Below the pieces are notes generated by a model. It searched no databases. It was given only the letters and a program-made list of their open reading frames with translations, and had not been told where the DNA came from. Source: CAWGXZ01 sp963826695 (lineage in GTDB: Bacteria; Pseudomonadota; Gammaproteobacteria; Burkholderiales; Burkholderiaceae_C). From it: a stretch of 64,000 bases of DNA. The stretch's first letter is position 1, and every line of letters begins with the position of its first letter. The DNA lies in the NCBI GenBank assembly GCA_963826695.1, contig CAWGXZ010000001.1, positions 310,001 through 374,000 on the forward strand. Direction: 5' to 3'. Shown piece by piece: positions 1 to 9,448 of the stretch. The translations under genes and the position numbers were made by a program.

Positions 1-348
1 CTTGCTGCGCACCAGACCGCCATAGAACAGCGCCAGGCCGGGCACCACCATCAGCAGCACCAGCAGCGTGGAAACCATCATCCAGGCGGTGTCGCCCTTG
101 TTGGGGACCGGCGCGGGGGTGGCCGCAGCCGACGCGCCCGCGGCCGCCGGCGCTGCGGCCAGCGCAGCAGACGCTGCCGCTACAGGCGCGGCCGCTGCAG
201 GCGCTGCGGTCTTCGTCGCATCCGCCGCAGCAGGCGCGGAAGCGCTCGGGGCGGACGCGGTCTCGGGCGCGCTCGCCTGGGCCAGCGCCCCGGCGTGCAG
301 CCCGAGCACCGCGAGGCCCAGGGCAAGTGAAGCAATCAGATTTTTCAT
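1..348 (-). CDS. amtB: Ammonium transporter AmtB, N-terminal part (cut by window edge)
   Basis: The first 116 codons of an inner-membrane ammonium channel; the rest lies outside the window. A signal-peptide-like segment (MKNLIASLALGLAVLG) ends in ALAQA. It is followed by about 55 residues of Ala/Pro-rich low-complexity sequence, then the family start NKGDTAWMMVSTLLVLLM and the GLALFYGGLVRSK motif of the first transmembrane helix of Amt proteins. The Ala-rich spacer is longer than in enteric AmtB, but such leaders are common in betaproteobacteria. It lies 39 bases downstream of glnK on the same strand, the standard glnK-amtB pairing in which GlnK plugs the channel when nitrogen is plentiful. 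The start ATG is at 348; no strong Shine-Dalgarno is visible, so translational coupling to glnK is possible. Confidence 0.93.
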   Translation of the reverse strand, partial: MKNLIASLALGLAVLGLHAGALAQASAPETASAPSASAPAAADATKTAAPAAAAPVAAASAALAAAPAAAGASAAATPAPVPNKGDTAWMMVSTLLVLLMVVPGLALFYGGLVRSK

Positions 349-387
349 GGGGTGTGTTCTAGTTTTCGGATGGGCGGCCGGCGACCG

Positions 388-726
388 CTAGAGCGCGTCC
401 TTGCCGGTCTCGCCGGTGCGGATTCGGACCACCTCTTCCAGAGCCGAGACGAAAACCTTCCCGTCGCCGATCTTCCCGGTTCGCGCCGAGGTTTCGATGG
501 CTTCGATGACCCGGTCGACAACGGCGTCGTCGACCGCGGCTTCGATCTTCACCTTGGGCAGGAAATCGACCACGTACTCCGCGCCCCGGTAGAGCTCGGT
601 ATGGCCCTTCTGGCGGCCAAAGCCCTTGACCTCGGTCACCGTGATTCCCTGGACGCCGATCGCGCTCAGCGCTTCGCGCACCTCGTCGAGCTTGAAGGGC
701 TTGACGATCGCAGTCACCATCTTCAT
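388..726 (-). CDS. glnK: Nitrogen regulatory protein PII (GlnK)
   Basis: A 112-residue PII signal protein of exactly the usual length. It opens MKMVTAIVKPFKLDEVREAL, carries the T-loop GHTELYRGAEY with the uridylylated tyrosine at position 51, and ends with the GKIGDGKVFV and RIRTGETG signatures that bind ATP/ADP and 2-oxoglutarate. A clear ribosome site (GAGGAG) precedes the ATG. It sits between an outer-membrane protein gene and amtB on one strand. That context argues for GlnK, the AmtB partner, over GlnB, though the two paralogues cannot be told apart by sequence alone. Expression should follow nitrogen limitation through the -24/-12 promoter upstream of the operon. Confidence 0.96.
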   Translation of the reverse strand: MKMVTAIVKPFKLDEVREALSAIGVQGITVTEVKGFGRQKGHTELYRGAEYVVDFLPKVKIEAAVDDAVVDRVIEAIETSARTGKIGDGKVFVSALEEVVRIRTGETGKDAL

Positions 727-746
727 GTCGTTGCTCCTCGAGGCGG

Positions 747-1508
747 TCAGAACGTCTTGGCGACCGACAGCAGCAGCCGGTCGCTGCTGACGTTGCGGTT
801 GCGGGGTGCAGCGCCGGCCAGGTCGCGGTTGGTGCCGACCAGGGCCAGCCCGACGGCATAGCCGGAGACGTCCTTGGTGACGCCGAGCTTGTAGTCGACG
901 ATCGAGTCGACTGGACCCCCCCCGCCGATCTCGGTCGGACGGGCATTTCCCTTGAGCTTCTGGTAGCCGACATGCGCGCCGAGCGAGAAGCCCGAGCCGA
1001 GGTCATGCGTGAAGCTGCCGTCGAGGTAGGACGAGTTTCTCGAGTTCGCTGCACCGAAGAAGTCGGAAACCGCGTGGTAGTACTTGACGCCGACCGGACC
1101 CCAGGTGGCGCCGAAATAGATTTCCGTGTTGTCGATCTTCTGCGTACCGCCCTTGCCGCTGCCAGGGTAGTAATACTGGATCAAGCCGAGGTCGAGGCCG
1201 GTGCTGCCGAACGTGGTCTTGTAGCCGCCGTAGAAGTCCATCTCCAGATTGGCGCCGTTGAAGAACGCACTGTCGATGTTCGAGTTCCAGTTGCCCAGAT
1301 AGAAGCCGGACTTGTGGGCGACATCGAATCCGCCCTGCAGCGCCGGATCACGGTCGGTCTGCGAGATGCCCCGGAAACGGTATTCGGAGAAAAGGCCGAC
1401 GTTGCCAGTGACTGTCCAGTCCGCGGCCGGTGCAGCAGCAGGTTGTGCGAAGGCTGGAAAGGCAGCCAGAAGCAACGAGGTGACGAGTGAAAACGAAAGC
1501 GATTTCAT
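747..1508 (-). CDS. Gcw_chp/TIGR02001-family outer-membrane beta-barrel protein
   Basis: A 253-residue protein with a clean signal peptide (MKSLSFSLVTSLLLAAFPAF, cleavage after AQ). The mature part alternates aromatic and glycine residues as in an outer-membrane barrel. It shows the family start TGNVGLFSEYRFRGISQT, internal strands such as YNxxIDSAFFNGANLEMDFY-like segments, and a terminal phenylalanine (VAKTF). This matches the Gcw_chp family (PF09694), of unknown function and often encoded just before glnK-amtB in betaproteobacteria. A longer reading from 1538 was not used because it would bury the signal peptide. It is probably the first gene of the nitrogen operon, so a role in outer-membrane uptake under nitrogen limitation is an inference only. 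Confidence 0.85.
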   Translation of the reverse strand: MKSLSFSLVTSLLLAAFPAFAQPAAAPAADWTVTGNVGLFSEYRFRGISQTDRDPALQGGFDVAHKSGFYLGNWNSNIDSAFFNGANLEMDFYGGYKTTFGSTGLDLGLIQYYYPGSGKGGTQKIDNTEIYFGATWGPVGVKYYHAVSDFFGAANSRNSSYLDGSFTHDLGSGFSLGAHVGYQKLKGNARPTEIGGGGPVDSIVDYKLGVTKDVSGYAVGLALVGTNRDLAGAAPRNRNVSSDRLLLSVAKTF

Positions 1509-1550
1509 GAGGAGTGTCTTCCAGGTAATTCGAACCAAGTCGACTGCTCA

Positions 1551-1568
1551 CTGCATATCTTGTGCCAA
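1551..1568 (-). promoter_or_regulatory. Sigma-54 (-24/-12) promoter of the Gcw_chp-glnK-amtB operon
   Basis: On the minus strand TTGGCACAAGATATGCAG fits the sigma-54 consensus TGGCAC-N5-TTGCW. The invariant GG and GC dinucleotides are separated by exactly 10 bases. It lies 43-60 bases upstream of the start at 1508, and an NtrC-like palindrome lies about 85-115 bases further upstream, as expected for an enhancer-driven nitrogen promoter. Confidence 0.8.
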
Positions 1569-1651
1569 CCAACTTGCTTGTTGATCTCGTATGGCGTCGC
1601 TGCGTGCCGGACACCAAGCTGGCGCGTCGAGATCGAGGCTCGGCAGTGCAG

Positions 1652-1668
1652 TGCACCAACCCGGTGCT
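1652..1668. promoter_or_regulatory. Putative NtrC binding site (enhancer)
   Basis: TGCACC-AACCC-GGTGCT is a near-perfect inverted repeat of the NtrC operator type (TGCACY-N5-RGTGCA). It lies upstream of the -24/-12 promoter at 1551-1568, at a distance typical of NtrC enhancers. Its position inside the gap before comM suggests it serves the leftward nitrogen operon. Confidence 0.65.
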
Positions 1669-1727
1669 CACACAAGCTGCAATGGGGGCTGCGCGAGCGC
1701 ACCGGCGGATGCGATGATTTGCGTGTC

Positions 1728-3257
1728 ATGAGCTTTGCCACCCTGCACAGCCGCGCGCTGGTCGGCCTCGATGCGCCGCTGGTCACTGTCGAGGTGCATC
1801 TGGCCAACGGCCTGCCGAGCTTTACGCTGGTCGGGCTTGCCGATACCGAGGTCAAGGAAGCACGCGAGCGCGTCCGCGCCGCCCTGCTGCAGAGCGGACT
1901 GGATTTCCCGCACAACAAGCGGATTACCGTCAACCTCGCACCGGCCGATCTTCCCAAGGAATCGGGCCGCTTCGACCTGCCGATCGCGCTCGGTGTCCTG
2001 GCGGCCAGTGGCCAGATCGACGCCAACCGGCTCGCCGCGTACGAATTTGCTGGCGAACTGTCGCTCGCCGGCGAGTTGCGGCCGGTGCGCGGTGCGTTGG
2101 CGATGGCGCTGGCGATGCGGCGGCGTGGCAGTCCATGCGCGCTGGTTTTGCCGACGCGCAGCGCCGCTGAAGCCGCCTGGATCGAAGACGTGCCGGTCTA
2201 CGCCGCGCAGCATCTCCTCGACGTCGTCGCCGAGCTTCAGCCACCGACGGATCCGGCATCGGCCGATCGGCCGGGCCTGCTGCGGGCGCAACCGACCCGT
2301 GCCGACGCGCCGGAACGCACTGCCGACCTTCGCGACGTGCGCGGCCAATCGACGGCCAAGCGGGCGCTGGAAATCGCCGCCGCCGGCGGGCACAGCCTGC
2401 TGATGGTCGGGCCGCCCGGTACCGGCAAGTCGATGCTGGCGCAACGCTTCGTCGACCTGCTGCCGCCGCTCGACACCGAGCAGGCGCTCGAATCGGCAGC
2501 GATCCTCAGCCTGAACGGCAGCTTCGATCCCGCCGCCTGGCGCAGGCGCATCTTTCGGGCGCCGCATCACAGCAGTTCCTCGGTGGCACTGGTCGGCGGG
2601 GGTTCACCGCCGCGGCCCGGCGAAATCTCGCTGGCCCACGAAGGCGTGCTGTTCCTCGACGAACTGCCGGAATATCCGCGTGCCGCGCTCGAAGCGCTGC
2701 GCGAGCCGATGGAGTCCGGACGCATCCTGATTTCGCGTGCCGCGCACCAAGCCGAGTTCCCGGCGCGCTTCCAGCTGATCGCCGCCATGAACCCATGCCC
2801 CTGCGGGCACCACGGCAGCCCGCTTCGCGCGTGTCGCTGCACGCCGGACGTGATCGCCCGCTACCAGGGGCGGATCAGCGGGCCGCTGCTCGATCGCATC
2901 GACCTCCATGTCGAAGTGCCCGCTGTCGCGTCGGCGGTGCTGACCGCTGCACCCGATGGCGAGCCGAGCGCTGCGGTGGCCGAGCGGGTGGCTGCGGCCC
3001 GGCAGCTGCAGCTGCAGCGCCAGGGTTGCCTGAACGCGGCGCTCGCCGGCGCCACCATCGACCGCCATTGCGTGCTCGATGACGCATCGAGCCGCTTTCT
3101 CCACGCCGCCGCCAGTCGGCTCGGCTGGTCGGCACGGAGTTTTCACCGGGTCATGAAGCTCGCCCGCAGTGCGGCCGACCTGTCGGGCGCCAGCGCGATC
3201 GGTGTCGCGGCGCTCGCCGAAGCGATCCAGTATCGGCGCGGCCTGGGTGGTCCCTGA
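1728..3257 (+). CDS. comM: ComM-type Mg-chelatase-fold AAA+ ATPase (YifB)
   Basis: A 509-residue protein of normal family length. Domains in order: an N-terminal ChlI-like fold (MSFATLHSRALVGLDAP), a central AAA+ Mg-chelatase module with Walker A GPPGTGKSML near residue 227 and Walker B VLFLDELPEY, a Cys-rich loop NPCPCGHH...ACRC, and the C-terminal Mg_chelatase_C domain (DLSGASAIGVAALAEAIQYR). ComM is a hexameric DNA branch-migration helicase that helps integrate incoming single strands during natural transformation. This is known for the family, not shown here. The start at 1728 is preferred to the upstream ATG at 1560, because family members begin at this MSFA motif and the extra 56 residues have no domain character. 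Confidence 0.95.
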   Translation: MSFATLHSRALVGLDAPLVTVEVHLANGLPSFTLVGLADTEVKEARERVRAALLQSGLDFPHNKRITVNLAPADLPKESGRFDLPIALGVLAASGQIDANRLAAYEFAGELSLAGELRPVRGALAMALAMRRRGSPCALVLPTRSAAEAAWIEDVPVYAAQHLLDVVAELQPPTDPASADRPGLLRAQPTRADAPERTADLRDVRGQSTAKRALEIAAAGGHSLLMVGPPGTGKSMLAQRFVDLLPPLDTEQALESAAILSLNGSFDPAAWRRRIFRAPHHSSSSVALVGGGSPPRPGEISLAHEGVLFLDELPEYPRAALEALREPMESGRILISRAAHQAEFPARFQLIAAMNPCPCGHHGSPLRACRCTPDVIARYQGRISGPLLDRIDLHVEVPAVASAVLTAAPDGEPSAAVAERVAAARQLQLQRQGCLNAALAGATIDRHCVLDDASSRFLHAAASRLGWSARSFHRVMKLARSAADLSGASAIGVAALAEAIQYRRGLGGP

Positions 3258-3270
3258 GCGCAGTTGCGGC

Positions 3271-4200
3271 TCAGGCCATGACCCGCTCTTTCCCTTGGGC
3301 GGAGGCCGAGCGCAGCGTGTCGCCATCGACCCGGACGCGCGTCCCCGGAGCCGGCGCATTGCGCTGGCGCAAGGTGCGTACCGAACCGTCCTCCATGCGG
3401 ATTCGCACGTCGTATTGGGTCTGGCCGCGGGTGCGCTTCTCGATCTCGTTGCCCGCGAAGCCGCCACCCACCGCGCCGATGACCGTCATCGCCTTGCGGC
3501 CGTTGCCACCGCCGACCTGATGACCGAGCAGACCACCGACCACCCCGCCGGCCACCGCACCGATTCCACTGGGTTGGGCGGGAATCCGCACCGCGCGAAC
3601 CCCCTCGACAACGCCGCAATTCGAGCACAGGGTCACACGGCGCGTCGGTTCGCGCCAGGGTGCCGGCTCGGCACGCGCCGTTCGGACACGCTCGCTCCGC
3701 TGCTCGCGGCTGAGGCGCTGCGGCTGCCCGCTGCGCTGCGCATGCGTATGCGTATGCGCGTGCGCAGCGCCAGCCGAATGGGTATGTGTCACCGATTTGC
3801 CCGCGGGATTTCGCGCTGCGGCTTGTTGCGTCTGCGTCTGCGTCTGCCGTTGTGGCTGCACGGCAGGCAGCTGCGGCTGTGGCTGTGGCTGAAGCTCGAC
3901 CGGTTGCGCTGCCGCGACGACAGCAGGGGCGGTCGCAGAAGGCGCCGGGGCAGGCGCAAGTGACGCTGCGGCCGCTGCAGCCGATGGGTCCGGTGCGGTG
4001 GCCCCGGGCACGGATACGGAACTGCCGGAGTGGGCGCCCGCGACATGCGTCGCCGGCCTGATCAGCAGCCCTGCAACCAACCCCGCAGCGACCAGTGCCG
4101 CGCCGCCGAGCACGAGACCCCCCTTGCCAGGGCGCGCGACCGCGGGGATCGGCCCCGTCGCCGAGGGTGCTTCGAAGGGTTCGGATTGCTGCGTGCTCAT
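3271..4200 (-). CDS. Glycine-zipper 2TM-domain protein, copy 1
   Basis: A 309-residue protein starting MSTQQSEPFEAP. A single hydrophobic segment (LVLGGAALVAAGLVAGLLI) near residue 35 should anchor it in the inner membrane. It is followed by a long Pro/Ala/Gln-Thr/His-rich linker, a CSNCG motif, and a glycine-zipper 2TM (Rick_17kDa_Anti type) hairpin: VAGGVVGGLLGHQVGGGNG followed by GAVGGGFAGNEIEKR. The C-terminal YDVRIRMEDGSVRTL strand pair is shared with copy 2. The function is unknown; related proteins are envelope components. The start at 4200 was chosen because copy 2 has the same MST-Q start. An alternative start at 4245 would add 15 residues. Confidence 0.8.
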   Translation of the reverse strand: MSTQQSEPFEAPSATGPIPAVARPGKGGLVLGGAALVAAGLVAGLLIRPATHVAGAHSGSSVSVPGATAPDPSAAAAAASLAPAPAPSATAPAVVAAAQPVELQPQPQPQLPAVQPQRQTQTQTQQAAARNPAGKSVTHTHSAGAAHAHTHTHAQRSGQPQRLSREQRSERVRTARAEPAPWREPTRRVTLCSNCGVVEGVRAVRIPAQPSGIGAVAGGVVGGLLGHQVGGGNGRKAMTVIGAVGGGFAGNEIEKRTRGQTQYDVRIRMEDGSVRTLRQRNAPAPGTRVRVDGDTLRSASAQGKERVMA

Positions 4201-4302
4201 GGTTTTCTCGTCGGCCTTTGAAAAGGTGTTCCCGGCGGCCTGCAAGGCCCGTGCGCGGCAGGACCGGCTACCCGCCCTCGGAGACGACCTGCACCTGCTG
4301 CA

Positions 4303-5268
4303 TCATCGACTGACGAGGCCGGTGCGCAGGAACCGGGGCTCCTCGCCCCGAACCGGAAGCAGGTCGTCGCCTTCGACGCGGACTCGCGAGCGTACTGCAG
4401 GCGAGGTCTGGCTGCGCACCGTGCGAGTCGACCCATCGTCCATGCGGATCTGCACGTCGTACAGGGTGGCGCCACGCAGCCGCTTCTCGATTTCATGTCC
4501 AGCGAAACCACCCCCGGCAGCGCCGAGGACCGTCGTTGCCTTGCGGGCACTGCCGCTACCCACCTGGCTGCCGAGAAGGCCACCGACGATGCCCCCGGCA
4601 ATCGCGCCCAGCCCGCTCGGATCGCCTGCGAGCTGCACGGCACGCACCGCCCGGACGATCCCGCAGGTTTGGCATGCAACCGGCCGCGGCAGCTCGCGAG
4701 GCGAGGTCTCCATGGCGGGAGCCGTGGCAGCCGGAGCAACCTCGCCTGGGAAATCGCCGGCGGCCGGCGACTGGGCCACTCGGCGCGGGGCCTCGTCCCT
4801 GGTTTCGGAGGCGTCGACCGTTGTTTGCCGCGGCTGGATCGGTCGCCATGGAGCCACCTGGGGCCTGGGTTCGGCCACGGCCACAGTCGTTTCTGCACTT
4901 TGGCGCTTCGGCACGGCACGCGGCCGCGGAGCCGGCGCTGCCGGCTCGCTCCACGGTGTGTAGCGGGCTTGCCCCGATATTGTCTCGGGGCTGGCGCCAT
5001 TGGGGGCGGTCGGCGACGGAACTGAAGGAGCCGTCGTCGCAGTCGGACCGGCGGCTGCAGGTTCCAGCGTTAGCACAGTTGCAACGCTGGTGGCTCCTGC
5101 GGCCCGGGGGCTTTCGAGCGATTCAGCCGGGGCACGCCACAGCAGGCCGGCCGTGACGCCGAGTGCGAGCAGCCCGGCTCCACCCCACGCCAGAAAGGCG
5201 GAACCGCGCACAGGCTTGCGGTGGCCCGGTATGTCGACCTGCAGGGCAGTCGGTTGGTGCGTGCTCAT
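4303..5268 (-). CDS. Glycine-zipper 2TM-domain protein, copy 2
   Basis: A 321-residue paralogue of the next gene downstream. It has the same architecture: MSTHQPTALQ start, one membrane segment (FLAWGGAGLLALGVTAGLLW), a Pro/Ala/Thr-rich linker, a CQTCG motif, a glycine-zipper hairpin (IAGGIVGGLLGSQVGSGSA, GAAGGGFAGHEIEKR) and a C-terminal YDVQIRMDDGSTRTV stretch. The linkers are unrelated between the copies, while the ends are strongly alike. This points to a tandem duplication followed by free divergence of the spacer. The paired cysteines before the zipper are conserved in both and may form a disulfide or bind metal. No function is assigned. Confidence 0.8.
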   Translation of the reverse strand: MSTHQPTALQVDIPGHRKPVRGSAFLAWGGAGLLALGVTAGLLWRAPAESLESPRAAGATSVATVLTLEPAAAGPTATTAPSVPSPTAPNGASPETISGQARYTPWSEPAAPAPRPRAVPKRQSAETTVAVAEPRPQVAPWRPIQPRQTTVDASETRDEAPRRVAQSPAAGDFPGEVAPAATAPAMETSPRELPRPVACQTCGIVRAVRAVQLAGDPSGLGAIAGGIVGGLLGSQVGSGSARKATTVLGAAGGGFAGHEIEKRLRGATLYDVQIRMDDGSTRTVRSQTSPAVRSRVRVEGDDLLPVRGEEPRFLRTGLVSR

Positions 5269-5362
5269 GGCTTCGGTGAGAAAAGATGACTCCTGCATAA
5301 CGGCCAGCCACCCGGATTGGTTCGCACACCGGCCGGTCCATGTGTAACACCGCGTTCGGGGC

Positions 5363-8149
<2,787 letters not shown>

Positions 8150-8197
8150 GACACGGCTCGCGAAGGCGGCCGCTGCGTCTCACCACGGCCATTGGAC

Positions 8198-8287
8198 GGG
8201 TGAGCGCGGTTCGATCCGGAACGTGTCCGAGCCTGGCAGCCGCGTACCGGGGTGATCGGGCGGGCTGTCGCAGCGCTCCTCGGACAG
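8198..8287 (-). promoter_or_regulatory. S-adenosylhomocysteine (SAH) riboswitch
   Basis: The minus strand carries the conserved SAH aptamer core: CCGAGGAGCGCTGCGAC at the 5' side, GCCAGGCTCGG in the middle and GCGCTCACCC at the 3' end. Helix P1 pairs TGTCCGAG (8286-8279) with CTCGGACA (8231-8224) perfectly. The pseudoknot pairs GAGCGC (8278-8273) with GCGCTC (8207-8202). It ends about 50 bases before the start of the metH C-terminal half. SAH riboswitches are known to switch on SAH-recycling genes such as ahcY and metH when SAH builds up. Confidence 0.93.
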
Positions 8288-8294
8288 GGCGCGG

Positions 8295-8300
8295 ATTGTA
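8295..8300 (-). promoter_or_regulatory. Probable -10 element driving the SAH riboswitch leader
   Basis: TACAAT on the minus strand lies 8 bases upstream of the riboswitch P1 helix, so transcription would begin at its first bases. No good -35 hexamer is seen at the expected spacing, so this is inferred mainly from position. It lies between the stop of the homocysteine-binding metH gene (8353) and the riboswitch. Confidence 0.45.
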
Positions 8301-8352
8301 AGTTGCGGGGGGTCGCCGCTATGCGGACGCAGTCAGTGCGCGCGGCAACCCG

Positions 8353-9402
8353 TCACGCCGCCATCAGCTCCGAGAACATCCCGTGCTGCCGGCAGCGCGG
8401 CTGGTAGCGGCCGACGCGGGTGGCGATCTCGGCGATGTGCGCCGGCGTCGTTCCGCAGCAGCCGCCGGCGATGTTCAGAAAGCCCGCCCGGGCGAACTCC
8501 TCGACCAGGCTGCCGGTGATCTCCGGCGTCTCGTCGAAGCCGGTGTCGCTCATCGGATTGGGCAGTCCGGCATTGGGATAGCAGCTGATGAACGTGTCGC
8601 CCGCAACCTTCGCCAGCTCCTCGATATACGGCCGCATCAGCGCGGCACCGAGCGCGCAGTTGAGGCCGATCGCGAGCGGCCGTGCATGGCGCACGCTGTG
8701 CCAGAACGCGGTCACCGTCTGGCCCGACAGGATGCGTCCCGACGCGTCGGTCACCGTCCCGGAGATGATCACCGGCAGCCGCTCGCCGGTTTCCTCCATC
8801 AGCTCGTCGAGCGCGAAGATTGCTGCCTTGGCGTTCAACGTGTCGAAGATCGTCTCGACGAGGAACAGGTCGCAGCCGCCTTCGAGCAGCCCTTCGGCCT
8901 GCTCGCGATAGGCATTCTTCAGCTGGTCGAAACTGACGTTGCGTGCCGCCGGGTCGGCCACATCCGGGCTGATGCTGGCGGTGCGCGGCGTCGGCCCGAG
9001 TGCGCCGGCGACGAAGCGCGGCTTTTCGGCGCTGCTGTAGCGCTCGCAGGCTTCGCGCGCCAGGCGCGCGGCCACCACGTTCATTTCGCGCGCCAGATGG
9101 CCCAGGCCGTAGTCGTCCTGCGCCACCGAGGTCGCACCGAAGGTATTGGTCTCGACCAGGTCGGCACCTGCGGCGAGGTACTGCTCGTGAATCTCGCTGA
9201 TCACGTCCGGGCGGCTGAACTGCAGCAGCTCGTTGTTGCCCTTGAGGTCGTGGGGATGGTCGGCGAAGCGCTCGCCGCGGTAGTCGGCTTCGGTGAGCTT
9301 GTAGCGCTGGATCATCGTGCCCATCGCACCGTCGAGAACCAGGATGCGCTCGCGCAGCAACTCGGGCAGCCGCGCAGCGCGGGTATAGGCGATCGGTTTC
9401 AT
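8353..9402 (-). CDS. metH: Methionine synthase MetH, N-terminal homocysteine-binding subunit
   Basis: A 349-residue homocysteine S-methyltransferase module equal to the first domain of cobalamin-dependent methionine synthase. It starts MKPIAYTRAARLPELLRERI and continues with LDGAMGTMIQRY. It holds the zinc-thiolate cysteines in GLNCALG (about residue 247) and GGCCGTTPAHI (about 313-314), which activate homocysteine. It ends just after the domain, and the pterin and B12 domains follow in a separate gene 203 bases downstream on the same strand. Split metH genes are known in several Burkholderiales. The start at 9402 is chosen because the upstream in-frame sequence runs into the neighbouring gene without domain similarity. 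It must work with the other half. Confidence 0.94.
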   Translation of the reverse strand: MKPIAYTRAARLPELLRERILVLDGAMGTMIQRYKLTEADYRGERFADHPHDLKGNNELLQFSRPDVISEIHEQYLAAGADLVETNTFGATSVAQDDYGLGHLAREMNVVAARLAREACERYSSAEKPRFVAGALGPTPRTASISPDVADPAARNVSFDQLKNAYREQAEGLLEGGCDLFLVETIFDTLNAKAAIFALDELMEETGERLPVIISGTVTDASGRILSGQTVTAFWHSVRHARPLAIGLNCALGAALMRPYIEELAKVAGDTFISCYPNAGLPNPMSDTGFDETPEITGSLVEEFARAGFLNIAGGCCGTTPAHIAEIATRVGRYQPRCRQHGMFSELMAA

Positions 9403-9448
9403 CGGGCGATTGTAGAAAGCAGCCGGCCGGCCGCCGGCCGGGCGCAGT

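Noticed and set aside
9403..9448. Cobalamin riboswitch upstream of the metH N-terminal gene
   Set aside because: Only 46 bases separate it from the next gene and no B12-box is visible; the only riboswitch found is the SAH type downstream.
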